A stretch of 64,000 nucleotides of DNA from Metridium senile (taxonomy: Eukaryota > Cnidaria > Anthozoa > Actiniaria > Metridiidae): the NCBI GenBank assembly GCA_949775045.1, contig OX459097.1, positions 11,330,764-11,394,763 on the forward strand. Reading direction: 5' to 3'. The position numbers and the translations under genes were made by a program. The notes under the pieces are model-generated. The model saw only the letters and a list, made by a program, of their open reading frames with translations, searched no databases and was not told the DNA's origin. Of this stretch, positions 9,762 to 19,377 are shown piece after piece. Each line of letters opens with the position of its first letter. The stretch's first letter is position 1.

Positions 9762-12700
9762 ATGGGAAAGCGAAAAAAGGTATGTTCAGTGTATATTTTA
9801 ATGAATTCTTAACAAATTTATCGTAATATTTTAGGTAAATCGTGCTTGTTTGTTGTTGATGCAACCATGCACTATAGCCAGCTTACAAATAATTTTACGT
9901 ATTTTATGCTTTAAAAAAGTTTATATTTGCTCTTTATTGTCTGATTTGTTATCGGGATTATTGCTTTGTGGTTTATAGAAGAAGGTAGCCGCTCAAGACG
10001 AAGAAGGCCAAACTGTACCACATACTTTTGTAATGCACAGAGGGATTGTGGGAAAGTCTGTGTTGGGTCTGGAAAAAGATTTGCGACAAGTGATGGAACC
10101 TTACACGGCAAGAAACCTCAAGGTATTAGACTGTGAATTATCTTTTGTACATCATGTTACATAATAGACCATTTTATAGTTCTTTTCGATCAACCTCATC
10201 CTCAATAGTGTGTGATATATTCTTTAAAATTGGATATGTTACATGCCTTCGAGGCTGAGGTTTATCAACGAGAACTATGAAAAAGGCTATTGTCATCATC
10301 ATCTTTGTTTGTTAATCACTTCACCAAGCTATCCCAAAACAACTGTTTCCCCATCTACGCAGGCTACATCACTGCCATCATGATAAATTGTTATCTTCGT
10401 CATATTTGTTGTTATCATCATTGCCATTTGCATGTACTCTATATGCTTTCTATTATATAATATGTATTATATTTTATTTCTATACTTCCTTCATTTAGGT
10501 TCGCAAGAGTAATGTTCTCAAAGACTTTGTCCATGTTGCTGGGCCTCTTGGAGTCACACACTTCTTGATTTTATCCAAGACTGAAGTAGGAACATACTTG
10601 GTGAGTCTATTGTAAAGTAAATGGAAACTAGGGAGTAAACTAGTATAGGCTGCGTTGGTGTTTGATATAAACGATAGGTAATATAATGAAAGTTGTAACA
10701 CTGTAAAAAATGTTGACTTAACTTTACTGACATTTCGAGCTTTAGCCCTTCGTCTGAGTAAAAGAGATTTTTTAAACGAGCTCTAAGTTGTTATATTTAT
10801 TATTGCATTGTTGTATATACTTGATGAGTCTATTGAACCATTGTTTTTTTAACAAACAGACTAATTTATTAAAATCAAACATCATTCTCAGTTTATCTTA
10901 ACTACTTATTCATTATCTGAACCTGAGGTCATGGTGTCAAGATAACATTGAAATGTACTTCTACAGTGTTACCTCTATTAAACGGTCACCCATTAAGCGG
11001 TCACCCTCTTTTTAGTCTCTCTCACAGCTGTTTTTAGTGTTGGGCTTCCTGTGTTCCTCCCCACTAATGGCTGCTTTGATTCAAAAAATATTCCTGGGGA
11101 GGGTCGAGCTTTTCATGATGACACTAAAAACAGCTGCGAAGGAGACTACCCTCTATTAGGCGGCTACAATAAATAGTCCCAAATCTATTCCTATACCTAT
11201 TCTATACCTCTATTAAACATCCACTTTGGAAAGTCCCGAGGGTGACTGCTTATATAATAGAGGTACCACTGTACTTTCTTATGCTAAATTTTCTCTTTTA
11301 ACAGTTGAATTTCATTTTGATTATTTTATTGTTGTCTAATATTATTATCATGTTATGTGATTATAGAGAATGACTCGTCTTCCAAGAGGACCAACATTGA
11401 CTTTTAAGGTCAATGAGGTAAAGTACTTTATTTTTAACATTTCTTATTCAATATGATAATATTGGTACTGCCCAGTCAGGATACTCTAACTGTGAACACT
11501 TGACTTTGTCATGTTATATTTTCTGAGTTCAAAAGCACTATTTGTTCATAAATACATCATATTTGTAATGTATTCGCTCATGGGATGTGGATTAAAAAAT
11601 GGTACAAAAAACTCAAAGTGTTGACAGTTCAAGTGCCCTAACTGTGAAATGTAACCATTATTATTGTGGTTATTTGTATTTTTTATTCATATTATTTTTT
11701 GTTCACAGTATTCTCTGGCAAAAGATGTCATCTCATTGATAAAAAGACCCAAAACTGTTGGTAGCCAGTTTAAAAAGGCTCCTTTGGTGAGTGACTTTGA
11801 AAAAAAATAAAAGTTTTGTTGATTTCTCTCTAACAACGATAATTGTATTTGAAAAAGATATGATAAGCTGTATTATAACTTATTTATGCTTCAAGCTACT
11901 TAAATAAACAAGACAAAACCCAATTTTCAAAATAGTCTCTGCTAACACAAGTTGTATTGTTAACAGTTTCGCTATTACAAAAGACAACAATAGCGTTGAA
12001 GAAAGGGCAACAATGTAGTTACCAACTAGAGTTGTTTTGTAATATAAGACAGAACGCTTATTTCATGACGTTTCGATGTCACTGACATCATTTTCAAGTC
12101 GTGAAATAAGCGTTCTGTCTTATATTATCAAAATTTGTCCAAAAGCCACTCTTTTGAAAGTTGTTTTGTACCCTTAAAAATTACGATTAAGTGATCCTTC
12201 TATAAATACATGATATGATTTTAATAATTGTCCTCTTTTGTCTGTTCTGCAGCTTGTCCTCAATGGCTTCAACACTGAGACACTACCAATGAAGCTAATG
12301 ACGACAATGTTTCAAAACTTATTTCCTCCAATTAATATCCAAAAGGTATGTACAACTACCTCATGGGTCAACATCTTTAAAGTAATTTAAGTACCATATT
12401 TACCCATTTAGACGCCTCCCCCGATTAGACGCCTCCCCCGATTAGATGCCGCCCCCGATTAGATGCCGCCCTCAAATAAACGGCACACATAGGACTAAAT
12501 ATTACAGCGCAACGCGTAAAAGTATGGTCACTGATAATGTATTCGCATACTTCTGTCTCGCCATCGATCCAATAAGCGTTTTGATCCGAGACAAGATAAC
12601 ACAATCCTACAACGCTGATTGGATCGATTGCGAGACAGAAGTATGCGAATACATTATCAGTGGCCATACTTTTACGCGTTGCGCTGTAATAGAAGCTGCC

Positions 12701-15700
12701 CCTGAATAGATGCCACATCTACGGTGCAGCGTTCATTTGATTTTCGTTAAAAAAAAGAGCTATGTGCAATGTGTGATATCGAAATAGACTGACTGGAGTA
12801 ACATTGTCTAAAGAAACAAAAGAACAGACATATGAAAAGCATTTTTATTAGATTTGTTACTGTTACCTGTTAAAAATGTTACCATATGTACAGTATTTTG
12901 CTATTTCAAAATCTTGTTGAATAAAGTGATTTATGAATCAATAAATCCCACTCTCGAATAGATGCTGCCCCCGAATAAACGCCGCAGCTGGATCACAAGA
13001 AATTAAATAAATGCTGTCGCGTCTATTAGAGTAAATACAGTAGTGTATCATTGAGATAATATTAAATACATTTGAATGTTTTGTGTAATGTAGGTCAACC
13101 TTGGAGAAATTCGACGTTGTGTTCTTATCAACAATAACCCAGACACTAAAGTCATAGAATTCAGGCACTAGTAAGTATGAAGTCACCACCATGTCAGCAT
13201 TATCATTACATGATATTTGTAGTCTATCATTATTTAGTAGTCTCTAACATTATAAAAAAACTTTTATTATTTTTTATAGATAATAATAATAATAACCAAC
13301 ACTATGCATTCTTACCATTATCATCATTATTGATCATCATCATCATCATGATCTTTCAAAGGAAAGTTATGATGAAAATGATGATCATTATTCTCATTGA
13401 TCATCACTACTGTGGGTAAAAAACACCTAATTACTGGTATCCAGAAGTGATTTTTCTTGCCTTGTACAAAACTCAAACTTATAAAAACTGTCTTACAAAT
13501 GAATTTAACAAAGATTTTGATGACAATGACATTTCACTTGTTCAAATTTTCTTCTCGCACAACTCACGTACACAGTTTGCACTGTCTTCTGGGAAGACAA
13601 AGGAAACTCAGTTGGGAGTAGCTATAGGGGCAAGGCATCATGAGCCATCATGTGTCCGTCCACTCATCATTAGCAAAACACCCTAATCTTTTTCTTGTCT
13701 ATCTTTGACTAGCAATATACAAGTTGTTCCAGTTGGCATGAGTAGAGGTGTCAAAAAACTAATTCAAACAAAGCTTCCAGATATGTCAAAACTGAATGAC
13801 ATCAGTGATTATGTATTGGGGTGAGTAAACAATTTAAAAAAAGTGACTGGAGAGAACACCATTTTATAGTTCTCTTTGTTCAATCTCGATCAGTATCCCT
13901 TAAATAGTATGTGAAACATTTTTTTAGGATTTCATTGGTACAGTGGCATTGTAATTATACACATGAAGTAAAAGACAGTTGTAACTGTTACACTAAACGT
14001 TTCACACATGCACTGTACATTTAGTCAAAATCTAAACAATATTTTTCAATAACACTTTCTTTTCATCAGCCTTACAGTAATGTTAATTTACCAAGCTTTC
14101 TTCAGATTGTGACAAATATCAATAAAAAAATGAATGTAAACACAGCCTTATTGTTATTAACTTAACTTATTCAATGCCTGATCAAGAATACAGTATTTAC
14201 TAGTTTTGTATATTTTATACACAAGCTTTCAGCTTTAAACATTGTTGTGTTGAAATTAAGTTTTTTTGTTACCAATTATGTATGTTTTGTTATTGCATGT
14301 TTCAGTGCTGGTTGTGGTTATGGTTCTGAGAGTGAAGGAGAAGAAGCTGTTGATAGTAATGTCACTTTACCACAGAGTCTTCCTGGAAGAGGGAACATGA
14401 AATCACAGCAAAGTGCTATCAGACTTACTGAGGTATGCATTTCCCTTCCCTTGCCTTTACTTCTCTTTTCCCTTCGCTTCTCGTTGCTTCTCTTCTCATC
14501 CCTTCTTATCCCATCTCATCCCTTCTCTTTTCCTTTTCCCTTCACTTCTCTTTGCTTCTCTTCTCATCCCTTCTCTTTCCTTTTCCCTTCACTTCTCTTT
14601 GCTTCTCTTCTCATCCCTTCTCTTCTCCTCCTCCCTTCGTTTCTATTTGCTTCTCTTCTCATCCCTTCTCTTTTCCTTTTCTCTTCACTTCTCTTTGCTT
14701 CTCTTCTCATCCCTTCTCTTCTCCTCCTCCCTTCGTTTCTATTTGCTTCTCTTCCCTTCTCTTCCCTTCTCCTTCCTATGTTTCTCTTTGCTTCACTTCT
14801 CATCCCTTCTTTTATCCTCTTACATTCACTTCTCTTTCCTCAGCTTTCCTTTGCTTCTCTCCCTTCCCTTTGCTTCCCTTCCCTTTCCTTCCCTTCATCT
14901 ACTTTCATTCACATCTCTCTTCTTCACTTCACTTCACTTCACTTCACTTCACTTCACTTCACTTCACTTCACTTCACTTCACTTCACTTCACTTCACTTC
15001 ACTTCACTTCACTTCACTTCACTTCATATATCTTTAATTCACTTCTCTTCCCTTCCCTTCCCTTCCCTTCCCTTCCCTTCGTTTCTCTTCACTTCACTTC
15101 ACTTCACTTCATATATCTTTCCTTCACATATCTTCTCTTCCCTTCCCTTCCTTTTGCTTCTCTTCTCTTCACTTCACTTCCCTTTTCTCTTCTCTTGTGT
15201 TTTGAACATCATCATCATTGTCATCCTTATAATAATCCTCATTATCTACATGATCAATGATAACAATTATTATCACCATAATCATCATCTCATAGATGGG
15301 CCCACGTCTCGTTTTCCAACTGATCAAGATAGAAGATGGTCTTTGTGGTGGTGAAGTACTCTACCACGAATTCAGTAAGTTTGTCTCTGGAAAATGCTAA
15401 CGCAATTCACCTACTTATTAACTAATCTCTCCCTATATTTTGTTATAGTAACAAAGACAGAAGCTGAAGTAAGAGCACAGAAGGAAAAACGAGAAAAGAA
15501 AAGGTTAGAATATTGTGGGACATGGAATATTGTGTACAATGTACTTTCCATCTGAAATGAAAAATGCCAGCAGCGTATCCAGCATGGTTAGTGTAGTGGT
15601 GTAGTGTAGTGGTAACACGTCGGACTAGAAAGCCGAAACCATGGGGTTAATCAATTCCCGCCAAGGGCATATGATATTTTTCTCATGATCTTTATTTCAC

Positions 15701-17979
15701 TTATACACCGAACGCATTTCAACTCATCAAACAAACTCTATTCACTTGTCGCCCAAGTCAGGAATCAAACCCAGGTCATGGTGGTGAAAGACCAGCACTG
15801 CCACTTCTGGGCCACCCTGGCCACCAACTTACCCTTTGTTGTATTATTGAATTTCCAGGAAGTTAAAAGAAAAGAGGAAGAAAGTCCAAGAAGAAAACGT
15901 GAAAAGAAAAGAAAAAGAGAAAGAAATAAACAGGTTGGATTGCTATTAAAAATACTATTTATGGCTGGTGCAATGTTATCGCTTTTGATTTGAACATCAC
16001 ACCTTTAGTTAAATAGAACTTCATATATACACTAAAAGATATAATGATGATGATTTTCTTATTCAAACTTCCAGAGAGCGTAGTATTGCTGGGCAGAAGA
16101 AAAATACACCCGGAGAGGAGGAAGATGAAGGTAAAATATTCAAAATGTGCATGATCGTTTGTGCTTGTGTTCGTTCATTCTTTTATTTATTCATTCAATA
16201 AATCATTCATTCATTCGATAAATCATTCATTCATTCGTTCATTCAATAAATCATTCATTCGTTCATACAATAAATCATTCATTCGTTCATTCAATAAATC
16301 ATTCATTCGTTCATTCAATAAATCATTCATTCATTCGTTCATTCGATAAATCATTCATTCATTCGTTCATTCAATAAATCATTCATTCGTTCGTTCATTC
16401 AATAAATCATTCATTCGTTCAATAAATCATTCATTCGTTCATTCAATAAATCATTCATTCGTTCATTCAATAAATCATTCATTCGTTCATTCAATAAATC
16501 ATTCATTCGTTCATACAATAAATCATTCATTCGTTCATTCAATAAATCATTCATTCGTTCATTCAATAAATCATTCATTCGTTCATTCAATAAATCATTC
16601 ATTCGTTCATTCAATAAATCATTCATTCGTTCATTCAATAAATCATTCATTCGTTCATTCAATAAATCATTCATTCGTTCATTCAATAAATCATTCATTC
16701 GTTCATACAATAAATCATTCATTCGTTCATTCAATAAATCATTCATTCGTTCATTCAATAAATCATTCATTCGTTCATTCAATAAATCATTCATTCGTTC
16801 ATTCAATAAATCATTCATTCGTTCATTCAATAAATCATTCATTCGTTCATTCAATAAATCATTCATTCATTCATTCAATAAATCATTCATTCGTTCATTC
16901 AATAAATCAGCCATTCATTCATTTATTCCAGAAAGCTCTTGATGAGGTGTTGTCCTAGGAAGAATTATAAAATATGAGATAGATGAGATATCTCCTCGTT
17001 TTTTATTCCCCCCCCCCCCCCCCCCCCCTTTCAATCTTAAACTCGTTTCGTCTGAGTTTCTTCATCAGTCTACAGTTTAACTAATGTTTGGCTTAGCAGA
17101 CTGCAGCCACAGCCACAGCAATACTAATGGTTTTGTCTGGATGCAATAGCGCAGCGCATAAATGATGTCACAAAAATGGAGACAAAGGCCTAACTCGGAC
17201 AAACAAACTTTTATTTAACTTTCAGCTGACTATTTTCAATGCCGATCGAAACAAATCTTTGTTTAATAACGTTATTCTAATTTCAGCAGGAAATGATAAG
17301 ATCGGTTCATATATTGCTCAACACGGAAAAACTGAATACAATGTTTGTCCGAGTCTTGGAGTTATATTTTTAGCATTCATGCGCTGCACTATAAGCGTTT
17401 TGAGCTGTATTTCATTACTTCTTTAGAAGCTGTTGAATCCCCAGCAAGTGAGAACGAAGAAGTAGCTGAAGACGATGATTTATACTGGTATCGAAAGGAA
17501 GTCGGTGCTGAACCAGACAAAGGTAAACCTTACCCTTCACCTCTAAGGCATAATTTGTTTGAACATTACGTCATTGTCATCGTCATAGTGTTTAAAATTA
17601 TTGTATCATTATTCATCATTTTCATCACAATAATAGAAGTGTAGTATTTGACGATTTAAAAGGGGGAGGATCATGGGACCTGTTGTTGCAAAAGGCTTAT
17701 TGTCTTAACAATGAACTAATCGGGTGGTTACCTTACTTCTCAGACCTAATATTGACCAATAAGAGCAAAACATCAAATCCGCAAGTCAAACGTGGAATGA
17801 AACGAAAAGCAAAACACCAGGGCGATCACCAAGTGGAGAAAAAGAAATCGAAAAAAGAGAAAACCAACAAAACCGACAAACTAGGAAAGAAAATCAAATC
17901 AAAATCGACCACCGACAAGAAATTTAAAAAACCTGGAAAGAAATCCATAGGAAAGCGTAATTTTAAGCGAAAACTGTGA
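9762..17979 (+). CDS. PPAN: Peter Pan / SSF1-type Brix-domain ribosome biogenesis factor, 15 exons, 464 residues
   Basis: Exons: 9762-9779, 9979-10122, 10499-10600, 11367-11417, 11709-11786, 12253-12345, 13094-13170, 13713-13820, 14306-14432, 15296-15374, 15449-15503, 15859-15933, 16075-16130, 17427-17522, 17744-17979. All borders are AG/GT and the 1395-base frame is unbroken. The protein opens MGKRKK, then VPHTFVMHRGIVGKSV and LRQVMEPYTARNLK. Further hallmarks are GPLGVTHFLILSKT, MRLPRGPTLTFKV, LVLNGFNTE-x5-K-x-MTTMFQNLFP, FRHYNIQVVPVG and, closing the Brix domain, GPRLVFQLIKIEDG. Positions 300-464 are charged and end in a lysine-rich nucleolar-type tail. Peter Pan/Ssf1 proteins act in the nucleolus in maturation of the large ribosomal subunit (pre-27S rRNA processing). 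Introns hold several transposons and long simple repeats. Identification is firm. Confidence 0.95.
10616..10760. repeat. Dispersed repeat, GGTGTTACAAATTTCATT family, reverse orientation
   Basis: Reads ATGGAAACTAGGGAGTAAAC, AAACGATAGGTAATATAATG, then TGTTGACTTAACTTTACTGA and TTCGAGCTTTAGCCCTTCGT. Lies in the PPAN intron after exon 3. Confidence 0.6.
10974..11271. mobile_element. Tc1/pogo-like MITE, CAGTGGTACCTCTATTAA family, carrying a nested element
   Basis: Flanked by TA on both sides. Ends are CAGTGTTACCTCTATTAAAC and, inverted, CAGTGGTACCTCTATTATAT. Complete relatives are at 59316-59503 and 60385-60561, and a fragment at 36361-36460. TA duplication and CAGT ends fit Tc1/mariner/pogo. It sits in the PPAN intron before exon 4. 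Confidence 0.7.
11013..11148. mobile_element. Nested TAGTCTCCCTC-family MITE
   Basis: Inserted within the preceding element: TAGTCTCTCTCACAGCTGTT at left, CAGCTGCGAAGGAGACTA at right, each margin TA. Contains GTGTTGGGCTTCCTGTG, also seen in the member at 5933-6013. Confidence 0.65.
12045..12125. repeat. Short hairpin with ACGTTTCG motif
   Basis: AAGACAGAACGCTTATTTCA is mirrored by TGAAATAAGCGTTCTGTCTT around TGACGTTTCGATGTCACTGA. The related motif ACGACGTTTCGGAGTCATAC occurs in the foldback at 54497-54911. Confidence 0.6.
12392..13042. mobile_element. TA-flanked element with TAGACGC/CTCCCCCGATTAGA repeats, nested palindrome inside
   Basis: Left end CCATATTTACCCATTTAGAC; right end inverted CTGTATTTACTCTAATAGAC; both margins TA. 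Just inside the left end, four tandem units of roughly CCCCCGATTAGAYGCC occur. The TA duplication fits the Tc1/mariner/pogo group. It lies in the PPAN intron after exon 6. Confidence 0.65.
12501..12690. mobile_element. Palindrome MITE, ATTACAGCGCAAC ends, ~75-bp arms
   Basis: Left ATTACAGCGCAACGCGTAAA, right TTTACGCGTTGCGCTGTAAT. The arms continue through GATAATGTATTCGCATACTT. Because the arms are near-identical inverses, both strands give similar short open frames; these are not genes. Confidence 0.75.
13200..13420. repeat. ATC/ATT-rich simple sequence in PPAN intron 7
   Basis: Degenerate AATAAT and CATCATCATC runs directly after exon 7. No coding support. Confidence 0.5.
14440..15200. repeat. 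Pyrimidine-rich tract with (CTTCA)n core, PPAN intron 9
   Basis: About 750 bp of almost pure C/T on the + strand. It holds longer units (TTCTCTTCTCATCCCTTCTC repeated) and about 21 pentamers of CTTCA at 14929-15033. All three forward frames stay open because TAA, TAG and TGA need purines; the long serine/leucine/phenylalanine reading frames here are artefacts. The gene must splice across it. Confidence 0.9.
15570..15835. mobile_element. Possible pair of tRNA-like SINE heads in opposite directions
   Basis: On the + strand near 15581-15665 GTAGTGTAGTGGTAACACG (A-box like) is followed by GGGGTTAATCAATTCCCG (degenerate B box). On the - strand near 15830-15755 GTGGCAGTGCTGGTC is followed by CTGGGTTTGATTCCTG (B-box like). 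Either two SINE fragments or one rearranged element; in the PPAN intron after exon 11. Confidence 0.4.
16155..16925. repeat. 24-bp minisatellite, about 30 units
   Basis: The unit is ATTCATTCGTTCATTCAATA + AATC, with slightly variable units near the left border and a few ACA variants. Because 24 is divisible by three, the - strand gives an open frame of an 8-residue repeat (MNDLLNER). It lies wholly inside the PPAN intron between exons 13 and 14 and has no start or promoter support, so it is not called a gene. Confidence 0.9.
17008..17030. repeat. Poly(C) run
   Basis: An uninterrupted run of about 20 C in PPAN intron 13. Homopolymers of this kind recur as poly(G)/(C) at 7140, 18698, 24838, 24959, 31668 and 48311. 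Confidence 0.85.
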
Positions 17980-18047
17980 ACATTTCATTTATGCGTAGTA
18001 CTTTATTTTTTTTTTGCTATATCCTCCTTAAAATGACATTTAAATCA

Positions 18048-18053
18048 AATAAA
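18048..18053 (+). terminator. PPAN polyadenylation signal
   Basis: AATAAA lies 69 bases after the PPAN stop codon, the first canonical signal downstream. Confidence 0.65.
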
Positions 18054-18198
18054 AATATTCGTATACTTTTCCTTTGTTATTTTGGATGGTTTCCTGTGAT
18101 GTTCTTTTTCAGAGTAGTTAGTCCGTTCCGTTAGTCTGTCATTTATTTAGTCAGTCAGCTAGCGTCTCGCTTCGTCTGTCAGTTTGTTCCTACGTCGG

Positions 18199-18505
18199 CT
18201 AGGCATTAGTCTCTCGTCACTAAAAACGGCTAGGGGAGGGGGGAGAGTCTAGTTAGGCATTAGTCTCTCGTCACTAAAAACGGCTGGGGGAGGGGGGAGA
18301 GTCTAGTTAGGCATTAGTCTCTCGTCACTAAAAACGGCTGGGGGAGGGGGGAGAGTGTAGTTAGGCATTAGTCTCTCTTCACTAAAAACGACTGGGGGAG
18401 GGGGGAGAGTCTAGTTAGGCATTAGTCTCTCGTCACTAAAAACGGCTGGGGGAGGGGGGGGAGAGTCTAGTTAGGCATTAGTCTCTCGTTACCAAAAACG
18501 GTTGG
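18199..18505. repeat. 54-bp tandem repeat built on the TAGTCTC...CTAAAAACGGCT end
   Basis: Five and a half units with period 54, each containing TTAGTCTCTCGTCACTAAAA, then ACGGCTGGGGGAGG and GGGGAGAGTCTAG. The first part resembles the terminal repeat of the TAGTCTCCCTC MITE family, so the array probably grew from a MITE end. Located between the convergent PPAN and kelch-like genes. Confidence 0.8.
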
Positions 18506-18599
18506 TTATTTAGTACAATGTATAATCAGTCACTCAGTAGATAGTTAGTCAATCAGTACTGAGTCCTAGACTACGTCAGTTAGATAGTCAGTCTACAGG

Positions 18600-18780
18600 T
18601 CAAGGGGAGGAGGGAGGAGGAGGGGGAGCCATGCTCTGTTTTTTGTAAGTTTTTATATAGTATTTTTCTTTTAAAGCCAGTATTAGGACCGTTTTTTTAA
18701 GGGGGGGGGGGGGGGGGAGGAGGTGAACATTCACCATGATACTTTTATCTTACGTCACCCTCCCCCAGAGTCAGTATTGT
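18600..18780. repeat. G-rich low-complexity stretch
   Basis: GGAGGAGGGAGGAGGAGGGG and a G run near 18698-18720. No gene recognised between 18506 and 19126. Confidence 0.6.
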
Positions 18781-19126
18781 GAGAGATCAAGTCAGAAGTT
18801 TTCGCGTAGACAACAATAACCATAATTCAGTCTTGTTAGCTTTTATTAATAATTTCAACACAGCAAAAATGAATAAAAAAAACTATTAGCTGTTTATTAC
18901 AAAGTTTGATGCTCGTTATCTTTAAGATTAAAATTTCGAAATTATTTACAATATGTACACTTAGTTTATCAATTTTATCAATTTCATTTTTTGTACGACT
19001 AACATGACAATCGAAAGATCAACATTTTTACCAAATGATCATTGTTTAATATATGTTCTGTTTTTCATTAAAAAAGAGATGGGGAGTGGGCTAGAGGGCT
19101 GGGTTGTCTTTCCAATGAAACTATTT

Positions 19127-19286
19127 CAATAGCTGTTATTACAGTTATATGCAAATGATTTTGAACAATGGGTTGAAGTCGAGGCTTTCGGGCAGCTTTC
19201 GGGCGAAAACAATAGGTTTGCCCGAAAGCCTCGATTTGAATCCATTGTTTGAAATCATTTGCATATAACTGTAATAACAGCTATTG
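19127..19286. mobile_element. Palindrome MITE, CAATAGCTGTTATTACAG arms
   Basis: Left CAATAGCTGTTATTACAGTT; right AACTGTAATAACAGCTATTG; inner arms GAGGCTTTCGGGC and GCCCGAAAGCCTC. Related to the arm of the 4494-4811 element. Confidence 0.7.
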
Positions 19287-19377
19287 TTACCTTTATATCA
19301 ATAAACACACACAAAGAACCAATCTCTTGTCATTTGGTGTTCAAGTTACGATTGAAATTATAATAGTTTTTTTGATG

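Noticed and set aside
12425..12718. Overlapping open frames on both strands sharing nearly the same peptide
   Set aside because: An effect of palindrome arms in a MITE, not coding.
14247..15354. Long open frames of 200-337 codons on the + strand
   Set aside because: They come from an almost pure pyrimidine intron where stop codons cannot occur; the real PPAN exon here is only 14306-14432.
16411..16866. A 151-codon open frame of MNDLLNER repeats on the - strand
   Set aside because: Produced by a 24-bp minisatellite lying wholly inside a PPAN intron, with no promoter or independent support.
16155..16925. CRISPR-like repeat array
   Set aside because: Units are directly adjacent with no spacers and the genome is eukaryotic; it is a minisatellite. 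The same applies to the 79-bp satellite at 24240-25310.
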